From contig CBFFRQ010000006.1 of the NCBI GenBank assembly GCA_965644315.1, positions 62,001-126,000 on the forward strand: DNA of 64,000 nucleotides. The letters run 5' to 3'. The position numbers and the translations under genes are program-made. Shown here piece after piece: positions 1 to 9,400 of this stretch (its first letter is position 1; each line of letters begins with the position of its first letter). The notes under the pieces were generated by a model. It was given only the letters and a program-made list of their open reading frames with translations, had not been told where the DNA came from and made no database searches. Origin of the DNA: Caecitellus pseudoparvulus. Lineage: Eukaryota > Bigyra: Bicosoecida.

Positions 1-2642
1 GGAACTGGTTCCTGGCCGAATTCGTCAGTAATGGATACATATACTCCTTCACTGGCCGACACGTTGAGCAGCGTGCACAGATCCTCAAACCCAGCCACAC
101 GGAGCAGCACCCACGGGTTCGACCGTGGCAGCTCAAGCAGGGCAGCCACGCCCAGCATCAAGCGTGGCAGACATGCCGGACGCCGCACACGGCGTCCGCA
201 GCCATCATGAGTCAGCAACTGGGAGATGGCACGCCCTTGTGATCTTTCGTCATGTGCAGCACACCAATGGCGTGACAGGCGACTAGCAACAGCCGCAGCG
301 AAGATGATGTACGCCCACGGCAGACTGCCTGCCTCAGACTGCACCTGGACCTGCTCAGCAGTATGCAGATCCCTCATTGCTTCTCCATCCACTCCAGCAT
401 GCTCGTGCGATCCCGCACACTCGCAGATTGTCTGGCAGCTGGTGTCCAGAACTCTGGCTAGGTCCACTTCGAACGTTTCAGACTGTGCTGCGCCTGTGGA
501 TGGTGTGAACACCTCCCGTGACAGCTCCACCACACGCTCGGACAGCAGCAGCAAGTGTGTCGCGGTGAGAACGCGGTTGCTGGATCGTGAGCGAGCGGGG
601 GCGCGCCGTGTGTCGGGAGGGAGGTTGGCCTCAGCACTGGCCAGCCAGGCCTCCAGGCACAAAAGCAAGCACTGCTGCTTGGATGACGGGTCTTGTCCAC
701 GGGAGCACGTGGCCGCAACGACCAGCCCTGCACCTGCTGCGAAAGCCACCAAGTCCCCTCCAGCACCGGAGCGAGCCTCGCACACACAGCAGTAGCTGTA
801 GAAGTGCCACATCCACTGTCCAACGAAGGCACAGCTTTCCTCCAGCGTGGGACAACGACTGGCCACCTGAATGGCCGAAGCAGGCGTCATTCCTACCATG
901 CTACTGGGCTGCGCGGCAGACTCGCCAACAGCCGTCGCAAGCCTATCATACCAGGCTTCCTGCTGCCAGGCTTTGGCGCTGCCCCCAGCCCCAAGCCAGG
1001 TCTCCATTTCACGAACGAAGTTGGCCACTTGGTCTTCAGGAACACCAAGGTGTGTCCCCTGCAGCATGTCACGAAAGACTCCGTCATAGGCTTCAACCTG
1101 TGGAGCTGCTGACCCTGGACCGACGTCCTCAGCAGCACCTTCAGCTGCAGCATGGCCTCCACCTCGGCTCCGGGCCAGAGATTGCCCTAGCCCTTGCAGA
1201 GCCTCGGCCAAACATACCACATCGTCGCGTGCGAGCACACCCAGTCCAAACACGGATGTGACGAGCTCGTGCATGTTCTCCACGCGTGACTCGGCATCGG
1301 TGTTGAGCAAGATGCCCACGAAGGCGGGTTCTGCCAACAGAGCTCGCAGCTCAGCCCACTGGGCCCGCAAAGTCTGCCCAGCACTCCAGGCAGCTTGGAA
1401 GCGCTGCGCAGTAGCAACAAACATTGGAAGAAGTAGCTCGCCTTCAGGAAGGGAGAGGCTTTGAACACGTGCAAGAGCAAACAGGCAGCCAAGGACCTGT
1501 GCTGGCGCAAGGCCGGAGTGTAGCGACATGAAGTCTACCTGTGGTTGTTGCACCATGTACGATACTGCTTCCTGGTCTGTGATCTGCTCTTCGAGCAAAC
1601 CACACTTCTCCATGGATGCGCGCACACAGAAGAACACCAAAGTCACAGCCAGCAGCTGTCGAGGAGTTCGCAACAGCACACGCAAACAAGCCTTTGCTGT
1701 TTGTTGCGGAAACACTACGCTATACAACGAAGCATGAAGAGTGTTCAGAATGGCAGGATCAAGTCCAACTGCTTCCGCGACAAGCCTCAGCGCTGCTTCA
1801 CAGGAGCTGCCATCTGGACCCAGCACTAGGGTCTCCATGTTCTGCAGCCACAGAGTGTGTGCAGTTGCTCCAGCCACAGCCGCACCTCGCAGCTTGGGCC
1901 CGTGCTGCCTGGCCAAATCAGACATCTGCACTGCAGCAAGCACTGCTGGCATGATGCTGATGTGTAGCAGGAGGTTCTGACTCATGCTTGGTCGTTGCGT
2001 GATGTCGGTCAGGATTTCACCGAGGGCAAGTGCACTTGAAGCAGTCTCATCTGAGGAGGGATTTTGGTTGCACGCATCCAGCGCCCGCTTGCAGCGCTGG
2101 GAAATGCCGACTACGGAACTCTTGAATGGAGCATCGGGAGCACATGCGGCCTCAATCCACTGGCAGAGGTCAAGGACTGAGGCCTGCGGCTGCTTGACTT
2201 CAGCTGTTAGCCCCAAGGCTTTAAGGATAGACCTCCATGTGCCAGAACCACCCGCCGCTTCGCTCACATCTTGTGTGGAAGGTGTAGCAGGGTTGCCGCC
2301 TTCCTTCCTCGCGTACTTCCACCACTTTCCAACGCGAAACGACCACAACCCATCTGCAGTCTGCCATTTCTTGTCAGTGAGTGCAAGTGGGCCATATTTT
2401 GACTCCAGCTGATGAGTCGCGTGTCCTGTTCGCGGGTCGATGGCGGTGGAAGTCTTGGAGCCAACATACGCGTTCAGTTCATCGCAGAAAGTAAAGACTT
2501 CCTTGGTGCTTCCTGATCCCAGTGATACTGAGCACAGGACACGTCCATCTGCGTCAAGAAACCTTCCTCGAGTTTTGTCGAAGCTGACGCCACATTGAAA
2601 GCAACCTCCTTGGCCTTGCCCAGCAGCGGCTCCCTTCATCAT
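1..2642 (-). CDS. Unrecognised helical protein, partial (C-terminus off the left edge)
   Basis: The minus strand is open without a stop from base 2702 down to base 1, giving at least 880 codons from the first ATG at 2642. I do not recognise the protein. Near the start is a small Cys pair (CFQCG), followed by a Trp- and Lys-rich patch (WSFRVGKWWKYARKEGG). The rest reads as long amphipathic helices rich in Leu, Ala and Val, as in alpha-solenoid proteins, with no catalytic motif seen. The ATG at 2642 sits directly after a good splice acceptor (CGTAG at 2648-2644), so it may be internal to a longer protein whose 5' exons lie further right. The stop codon is outside the window. Coding is supported by codon content and the long open frame; function is unknown. 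Confidence 0.7.
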   Translation of the reverse strand, partial: MMKGAAAGQGQGGCFQCGVSFDKTRGRFLDADGRVLCSVSLGSGSTKEVFTFCDELNAYVGSKTSTAIDPRTGHATHQLESKYGPLALTDKKWQTADGLWSFRVGKWWKYARKEGGNPATPSTQDVSEAAGGSGTWRSILKALGLTAEVKQPQASVLDLCQWIEAACAPDAPFKSSVVGISQRCKRALDACNQNPSSDETASSALALGEILTDITQRPSMSQNLLLHISIMPAVLAAVQMSDLARQHGPKLRGAAVAGATAHTLWLQNMETLVLGPDGSSCEAALRLVAEAVGLDPAILNTLHASLYSVVFPQQTAKACLRVLLRTPRQLLAVTLVFFCVRASMEKCGLLEEQITDQEAVSYMVQQPQVDFMSLHSGLAPAQVLGCLFALARVQSLSLPEGELLLPMFVATAQRFQAAWSAGQTLRAQWAELRALLAEPAFVGILLNTDAESRVENMHELVTSVFGLGVLARDDVVCLAEALQGLGQSLARSRGGGHAAAEGAAEDVGPGSAAPQVEAYDGVFRDMLQGTHLGVPEDQVANFVREMETWLGAGGSAKAWQQEAWYDRLATAVGESAAQPSSMVGMTPASAIQVASRCPTLEESCAFVGQWMWHFYSYCCVCEARSGAGGDLVAFAAGAGLVVAATCSRGQDPSSKQQCLLLCLEAWLASAEANLPPDTRRAPARSRSSNRVLTATHLLLLSERVVELSREVFTPSTGAAQSETFEVDLARVLDTSCQTICECAGSHEHAGVDGEAMRDLHTAEQVQVQSEAGSLPWAYIIFAAAVASRLSRHWCAAHDERSQGRAISQLLTHDGCGRRVRRPACLPRLMLGVAALLELPRSNPWVLLRVAGFEDLCTLLNVSASEGVYVSITDEFGQEPV

Positions 2643-3362
2643 CCTACGAAGAGCGCACAAGTGAAGGAGTATCTGTTGGTGATTGTTAGACTTCGCAAAT
2701 CACAATAGTGTTCTGGTGGATACACTCGTATACCACGAAGAAAGGGTGCGCCAGGCCATATCACAAGTACTCGTCGAAGACAAGCACGCCACAGAAGGGC
2801 TCAAGGCACTATAACCAGCAAACGTATCCCCACAAGTATCAGACGCACCCTTAAGTTTGTTTATCAATCGAAAGAGACACTCTGGATCCGCCTTGATGGC
2901 GCGGGTCAGAGTGTGAAGCTCGGCGTGGTGGCTGCAACGTGTCTGCTTCAAGGATAGCCTTTCAACCAAACGCTCAGAGAATGAGGAAGCTTTAGGCCGC
3001 TTGCAGAACAGAAGATCACCTATGAATCTGGTAAAAAAAAACAAGTCTAATGGGTCGTGGGGCGCATGGACTTTGAATGCAACTCAAAATTTGCAGTCGG
3101 ACGCTAAAGCGAGAGGAGGAGTTTCAGGCGACAACATGAAAGGAAAATTGAATGAGCTGACTACAGGCAAAGATCTAACGCCACTACAAAAGGCAGCTAG
3201 AAATTTCACACAGTCGTCTGAGACCACTTGCGACCCCATGGCAGCTAAGGATCGCATGCTTTGAAGCGAGTAATGTGTGCGTTTCACCTGCGTTTCTGAT
3301 AATCCTGTCAATGAAACTGTATCTGAAACGAAGCCGTCCACCCAATTCTTGGCCGTTGGCAT
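2643..3362 (-). other. Probable 5' exons and introns of the leftmost gene
   Basis: This stretch is less GC-rich than its surroundings and holds two minus-strand open frames. One begins with ATG at 3362 (MPTAKNWVDGFVSDTV...). The other follows an excellent acceptor, a run of T then ACCAG ending at 3028, and from 3027 reads FIGDLLFCKRPKASSFSERL and onward to about 2849, just before a GTGCGT donor-like site at 2848. A short frame reading EPFCGVLVFDEYL ends at 2765 before a GTGATA site; splicing 2764-2644 would join it in frame to the main open frame. I could not find one set of joins that keeps frame throughout, so the exon structure is only a suggestion. Confidence 0.35.
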
Positions 3363-3724
3363 AAAGGTTCAGAGACTCAACAAGTATTTGATTTCCACGA
3401 CATGGTGCGGCTTACTTGTGTTCTCATTTTTGGCTTACGCTTGGAGATTTGCAAGATCAAGGTGAAATCTGGGTTTGCCTTTCGTGATCAAGACTGCCAA
3501 TGTCAACGACCGCTCCACAAAGAGACCAACCAATGAGAAGTATTCAGCATCATGTGCATACTGTGTGCCACTTCCCAGCCCCTCAGATAGGAAAGTAAGG
3601 CCCGCGCTGCACAGACTGCACCACGTTTCTCCAATCCCATCTCACGAAACTGCCCTCTTTCAATCAAGTCCCATTCAACAACAGCACGCCCCCCCCCAAG
3701 CAACCCCAGCGAATACTACTTTGC
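3363..3724. other. Intergenic stretch
   Basis: This lies between the likely 5' end of the leftmost minus-strand gene and the 3' end of the next minus-strand gene. It contains a run of nine C near 3691 and only short open frames. I see no convincing coding sequence, RNA gene or promoter motif. Confidence 0.4.
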
Positions 3725-5872
3725 TCAGGCACTGAGCCTGAACATGGGTCGCGGCACGGACCCTTGCAGCTTGAGGCTTACTCGGGAAAGCACACGCCCA
3801 ACACGCTGAGCTTCGGCCTGCGTTGCAAGCGTTATGTTCAGCTGCAGCCGCCCTGCACGTTTCGCAGCACGTCCAGCAGTGCTTGACAGGGGCACTGCAG
3901 CGCCTGTCCCGTCAGGCTGCTCTGCCACCACCTGCGCCTGCAGTGCCCAGGGAGGAGACCCGGTGCCACATGCCTCGGCCGCCTGTCGGAGGTGGTGGCG
4001 CTGGACTGGGTCTGTGAGGGCACCCTCCTGCTGCCCTGTCGCCACGCCTCGGCGGTGGGAGTCGGTGCACAGTAGGGCCAGCTCAGCCAGCGCCACACCT
4101 GCCAAGGCATCCGGCGGCAGACTCCTCACACGCACCTCGCAGTCCAACACACTCACTTCCAAGCTCGGCACCTGCACTGGACTGTGTTGCTCTTCAAGGC
4201 ACTTGTTCACAATGTTGGCCCCCCCATGCGTCAGCGGCAGCCACGCCGGCAGCCCTGCTCCGCCCAGGAACAGAGCTGCATCCCTGGACACGGCAAACGA
4301 ACCAACCGACTCCCCGGCCGCCCACCCCAAGCTGCGCACAATCGCAGCATCTACTCCCATGATCGCACCTGGGCTGAGGTGCAGCTGACTTGCCTTGCTA
4401 GTCCCTGTCAAATGTAGCCTGGCCGCTGCCACCAACGTGCCAATGTCACCGTCTGCGTGCACCGCCTCAGCTGCTGCCGCCTTCAGCGTGGACGACAACA
4501 CTCGAGCCAGTCGCTCCCTGCGTCGGCCGTCTGCAGCCTGGGCTTCAGTGCTCAGCTGCTGGATCGCTTCGGCCAGTGCGAGGGCGACGTCGGATGGACC
4601 AGCGCCAGGTCGCCACCGCCGAAGCGACCCCGTGCGAGCCCAGGGTGCAGTGGACAGTGGCGTGCCGCCTGGAAGTGGAGGCAGCACAATGCTACCGTGG
4701 GCCGCATCGCGCTGGCTCGCATCTGCAATGTAGCCCAACGCGACACTCCTCGCCTCGTCCACCGCCTCGCCTGCGCTGCGACGTGGGGCAGCGAGCGCAG
4801 CTCGCAAGGGGGGCAGCAGGGCCGCTCGCAGCATGTGGCGCTCAGCTTGGCACAGCATGGTGCCGTGCGCCACACCAAGCAGCAGTGCGAAGGACGGGTG
4901 CCCCAGCGTGTGTGGGGAGGGAGCAGGTGGCACGGCCGGCTTGGCGGGCTGGGCAGGGGGCACAACACCCGGCCCGACATCGCCTTTGCCTTGCACTGAG
5001 CTTGCAGCCCGCTCCAACCGCAGACTGCGGAGGTCTCGCAGTGCCTCGACCGTTAAGCTTTGGACGAGGGCGCGGGCGGCACTAACGGCAGCTGTTGCGC
5101 GTTGCCCAGAGCAAGTCTGCAGCGCCGCCAAGGCAGGCGAGGCGGCCGCGACGCGGAGAGACAGGGGCAGCATGTGCCGTGTAAATGCGGGGAGGAACAC
5201 TCCTGTGAGCTGCTTGGGCGCCAAGAGGCGACTGCGCAGTGCCAGGCTGACTGTGGTGTCGTCGGAAGTCAGGGCTGCCGCGAAGCCGGGAAGTGGCAAG
5301 GACAGCTCCGTCTCGAGACACGCCAGCGCGGCTCCTGCCTGGTGCTCTGGATCTGTGCATGACAGTGCCGTGGCCAGGTGCACTGCTGCTGAGGCCGCCG
5401 CGGATTGCAAGGCAGCGTGAAATGCGCGCTCGTCTGCTGTGCCACGTTCCTGAACCTCGCGGGCCAGCACTGCGTGGAAGTCTGGCAAGCCCGGCAGCAC
5501 TGTGTCGAAAACGGCAGAAACCACGTCTCCGTCACATGGCTCCAGCGGCGGTGGCGCCGGCAGGCGCGGCATGCGAGGGGGGGGCGGAGGCGATGCCGGC
5601 GTGCTGGAGCCAGTGAACATGTCCCACGTCAGGGAACTGGCGGTGGAGTACCACAGTGACCAGGCCTGTGACCACCCACCTCCCCGACGTTCAGACACGC
5701 GCATGCTCGGAAGAACCCTTGCATGTCTGCGCGCCGCAGGGTCCAGGCAGTCCAGGAGTGCGGATGGCTTGCTGGCTGGCTCGGCAGCGGAAATTGAAGC
5801 GGCGGCTCGACATCCACGAGCCACCGTCCGCAGCAAGCGAGGAAAGTGGTCGTGGCTGCGCAGGCACTGCAT
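3725..5872 (-). CDS. Hypothetical 715-residue protein with mitochondrial-like N-terminus
   Basis: A single open frame of 715 codons starts at ATG 5872. The first 35 residues are rich in Arg, Ala, Leu and Ser with no acidic residue after position 7 (RLLRTVARGCRAAASIS), resembling a mitochondrial presequence. A Pro-rich linker follows (PPPPPRMPRLPAPPP, about residues 95-110). The remainder is Ala/Leu-rich helix with a few Pro-rich linkers, then a more beta-like C-terminal part ending FRLSA. No family was recognised and no catalytic motif is visible. Another minus-strand frame (5691-6176) overlaps the 5' end, so an upstream exon cannot be excluded. Coding potential is well supported by length; function is not assigned. 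Confidence 0.65.
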   Translation of the reverse strand: MQCLRSHDHFPRLLRTVARGCRAAASISAAEPASKPSALLDCLDPAARRHARVLPSMRVSERRGGGWSQAWSLWYSTASSLTWDMFTGSSTPASPPPPPRMPRLPAPPPLEPCDGDVVSAVFDTVLPGLPDFHAVLAREVQERGTADERAFHAALQSAAASAAVHLATALSCTDPEHQAGAALACLETELSLPLPGFAAALTSDDTTVSLALRSRLLAPKQLTGVFLPAFTRHMLPLSLRVAAASPALAALQTCSGQRATAAVSAARALVQSLTVEALRDLRSLRLERAASSVQGKGDVGPGVVPPAQPAKPAVPPAPSPHTLGHPSFALLLGVAHGTMLCQAERHMLRAALLPPLRAALAAPRRSAGEAVDEARSVALGYIADASQRDAAHGSIVLPPLPGGTPLSTAPWARTGSLRRWRPGAGPSDVALALAEAIQQLSTEAQAADGRRRERLARVLSSTLKAAAAEAVHADGDIGTLVAAARLHLTGTSKASQLHLSPGAIMGVDAAIVRSLGWAAGESVGSFAVSRDAALFLGGAGLPAWLPLTHGGANIVNKCLEEQHSPVQVPSLEVSVLDCEVRVRSLPPDALAGVALAELALLCTDSHRRGVATGQQEGALTDPVQRHHLRQAAEACGTGSPPWALQAQVVAEQPDGTGAAVPLSSTAGRAAKRAGRLQLNITLATQAEAQRVGRVLSRVSLKLQGSVPRPMFRLSA

Positions 5873-6423
5873 GATGGTCTCCCCAAAGCTCGCTGCTCAA
5901 ATCGCAGTCGCTGGCCTGCACGCCTTTCAGCCCACACCCGCGCAATACGCGAGAGTGCTGGGCGTCGGGCTTGACTTCACCCGACGAACATGAACCTGCA
6001 GTAACTGTTTCCTCCACAATGCACAGAGCGCTATCCATAGTCACCCCCTGAAGTATACTCAAGAGGTTGAATTGTAACGAGATCCACCAAACTTCCCACG
6101 TCAGCCAGGCAGGCACGTAAACTCCTTCGTCATCAGCCCACTCCCAAAAGCTTGGGCGGCGGAAGCTGCAGTGCACTTGCTCTCACATTTCTGAGTGTCC
6201 CCTGCATTCCGTTCTCGGATTGCAGACTCTGCCTTGCGGAAAAAATCTTCCTGCCAGGTGCAGACCCCTGTGGGCCAGGGACGCCGTCGCTGTCGCTCGT
6301 GAAGTGCGCTCTTGCAGTACGTGATTGGCGTGGTGGTGCGGAACCGACCTTGTCTTTGCATGTTTTCTCCCGCTGCAAGCGTTACACGCACATCACCACC
6401 CCACACTCGGCGCAGAATTTACC
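5873..6423. other. Divergent intergenic region, possible extra exon
   Basis: About 550 bases separate two divergent genes and should hold both promoters. On the minus strand an ATG at 6176 opens a frame with a striking aromatic stretch (FWEWADDEGVYVPAWLTW at about 6155-6100) that stays open until it overlaps the neighbouring gene in another frame. It may be a 5' exon of the 3725-5872 gene, with a GTGACT donor-like site just after its LLSILQG sequence near 6050, or chance. No TATA-like or other clear promoter motif was seen. Confidence 0.35.
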
Positions 6424-9400
6424 ATGGCACTGTCTCCTGCCGAGGTCTCCTTCGTGAACGACACGTTCTGGCTGGCGCACCAGCTGCGATGCACTGACGC
6501 CGTTCTGGGCGCGGCTCTTGCTGCACCAGGTGCAGGCAATGCCGCTGCGAGCCGAGCGCGCATGCCACGCTATGTGTTGATCTTTGTGCAGCAGCTGTTG
6601 CCAAAGGTGCTTCGCCCCGCGACGCTGCCCATGCACGGCGGGCTGCTGGCCAAGTCTCTGCTGCCCATCGCTGCGGCCATTGCTGACCGAACCCAATCCC
6701 AACACGCCGCACTGGCAGAGCAGGCTGAGGGTGCGGCAGGCGAGGTCGTGCGCGCCAACGCAGCGGCCTGGTCGGAACTTGCGGCAGAGCTGCATGCTCT
6801 GCAGGGGTGTTTGGAGAGCGAGGACGTCTCTGGCGCGTGTGGCTGCGACGGGCAGTTGCAGGGCGCGGCTTCCCGTGTGTCCGCAGCCATGGCTGGCCTG
6901 GCGTCGCTGCCTCTGGAGGCAGCCTCCGAGCTCGTCGCGGGCGCCATGGACGCCAGCATCACGGCCATCGCAGGCATGTTGCCGGCTTCGTCGTCCACCG
7001 CCGTCACGGCAGCCGGCAGTGGTGCCGCTGCGGCGCAGCTGACCAGCGTGGAGCTGAGCACCATTGACGTGTCCACTGCCAGCTTGAACAAGTACACGGA
7101 GAGTGAGGCGCACATGAAGGCGCTGGAGGCGGCCAACGAAGTGGCGTCCTCCCGCGATGACAGCCCCGACCTCGCCGACATGGCTGAGAAGGCCGCCACG
7201 GGGCTGGGCTACCTCTCCACGGCGTACAAGGCTGTGAAGGAGCATGGCGGGAAACTGGCCAAGGTGGGCCAGTACGCTGCCCGTGCGGCATCGGCTGCAT
7301 CGACTGCTGGCCGCTTCGTGGGCGGGGTGGTGTCCTGTCTGAAGGAGGCGGGGCGCTTCGCCGCCATGGGCTCCGTGGGTGGCCCCATTGGCATGGCTGT
7401 GGGGGCTGTGTTCGGGCTGGTGAAGGGGGTGGCAGGGTACAAGTCCAGCATGGGGCAGGCAGACAAGATGGGGGAGCAGGTGTCCCGGGTGGCAGGGCTG
7501 GTGACGGGTCTCTCGGAGCACATGCAGAAGGGCATGGAGGACCTGTCCAAGCAGAGCGAGGAGCAGTTCAAAGCCCTGTCCACGCAGAGCAAGGCTGAGT
7601 ACGAGGCGCTGGCTTCCCAGAGCGACGCCCAGTTTCGTGCCATGACGGCCCAGTTCGCGTCGGGCATGGGGGCGCTGTCGGAGCAGGTGCAGGCTGGGTT
7701 CCAGCAGGCCCTGTGGATGCAGAGCCAGAGCTACAGCGCCATGGTGGAGCAGTTCGCCCTGGTGCGGGACGACATTTCCATGGTGCGTCAGGCGGCGTCT
7801 GAGATCCAGCGCGCCCTGGGGCAGCTGCACACCACCGTGGAGTCCCGGTTCAAGGAGGCCATCCTGAAGGATTTCCACATGGACCGCCGTGCCGCTTCCA
7901 GCGCTGCCTCCCTCCCTGCCACTGAAGTGCAGCGCCTGCTGCGCCAGTTCGCCTACACCGGCACAGACCTGGCCAAGGGCGAGACGCTCAGCAGCAAGAT
8001 CGAGGTGGGGGCGCACCAGGACAGCCTGGTGACGGCTCTGAACACGCGTCCCCTGGGCAGCAACGTGAACGCCCTGCAAGGCGCGCTGCTGGCAGCGGGT
8101 GTGCTCACCAGTGCCGAGCCGCTTGTGGACCGCGACACCTGGCTCATGGCCAGTCACGCGTACCTGACCACGCTGAAGAGCGCCTTCTCTGCAGGCAGCT
8201 CATCGCAGGTGCCCCTCGGCATCGCGGCCGTGTCGCTGCGCGACCTGCACGCGGAAGGAAAGGCACTGCTGGACTTCAAGCGGGGCCTGCGCACTGACAC
8301 GGCATGGCTGGGCACCCTCGTGGAGCAGTACTTCTCCGTGCCGGGGTCCTCCCTCGCCCCCCTCATGGACTCCGCATCAGTGGAGGCTGCTGCGGGGCCA
8401 GTGGCGCTGGAGGTGACTGACTTCAAGCATGGCTCCAGCGGCGACTTTGGCACCTTCACCGCAGCACTGGGCCTGCGCAGTGGCAAGCTCATGACCTCCA
8501 CGGACAAGGGCAAGTTGACGACGTGGAACTGGGACAGCGGCAAGCGCAGCAGCGTCGGCGCAGACCCCTACGTCATGTCCCTGGCTGAGCTGCCCGGCAA
8601 CTTGGCCATCCTCGGGTACTCTGACGCCGACGTGTCCGTGTTCTCGCTGTCGCAGAACACCAACCTGGCTGTGGGCAGCCACGACGCGCCAGGTGTGCAC
8701 GCTGTGGCTCCCCTCGTGGGTCGCCGCTTCGCCTCTGGCGGTGCCGACAAGACCATCCGCCTGTGGTCCGTGGAGACGAAGCGCATTGGCGGCGCGGCCG
8801 CCTCGCCCTCCCCCTCCCCCAGCACGGGTGGCTTGGTGGGGCAGTTCGTCGTGGGGGACACTGTGCGCCTGCGTGCGCAGGTGTACAAGCCCCGGTATGG
8901 CTTCGGCTCTGCCACCCACAGCGAGGTGGGTGTCGTGACCTCCATCCTGTCCAGCTTCAAGTTGAAGGTGGACTTCCCCTCCCACAAGGGCTGGTCTGCG
9001 TCTGGCCCTGAGATGGAGCACTGTGGCGCCAAGGTGCTGAAGGTGGGGGACAAGGTGCGGGTGAAGGACAGCATCAGCAAGCCTGGGTACGGCTGGGGCA
9101 AGGTGAAGCACAAGATGGTGGGCGTGGTGAAGAAGCTGGAGGAGAAGGACGTCGTGCGTGTGGACTTTGCCGTGCAGCAGAACTGGGCGTGCAAGGCGGA
9201 GGAGATGGAGCGTGTGGTGGACGGTGTCTTCTCCGTCGGTGACCGCGTCCGCCTCAAGTCCTGCGTGTCCGAGTGCAAGTACGGCTTTGGCGGCGCGACG
9301 CACCAGATGGTGGCCACTGTGCGCAGCGTGAACTCTGAGAAGAGCCTGCTGAAGGTGGACTGGGACGGCGGCCAGAAGAACTGGAGCGGCGACTGGGGCG

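Noticed and set aside
6325-6423. Upstream extension of the WD40/SH3_15 protein
   Set aside because: It would need a TTG start. The ATG at 6424 has a better context and begins a sensible protein.
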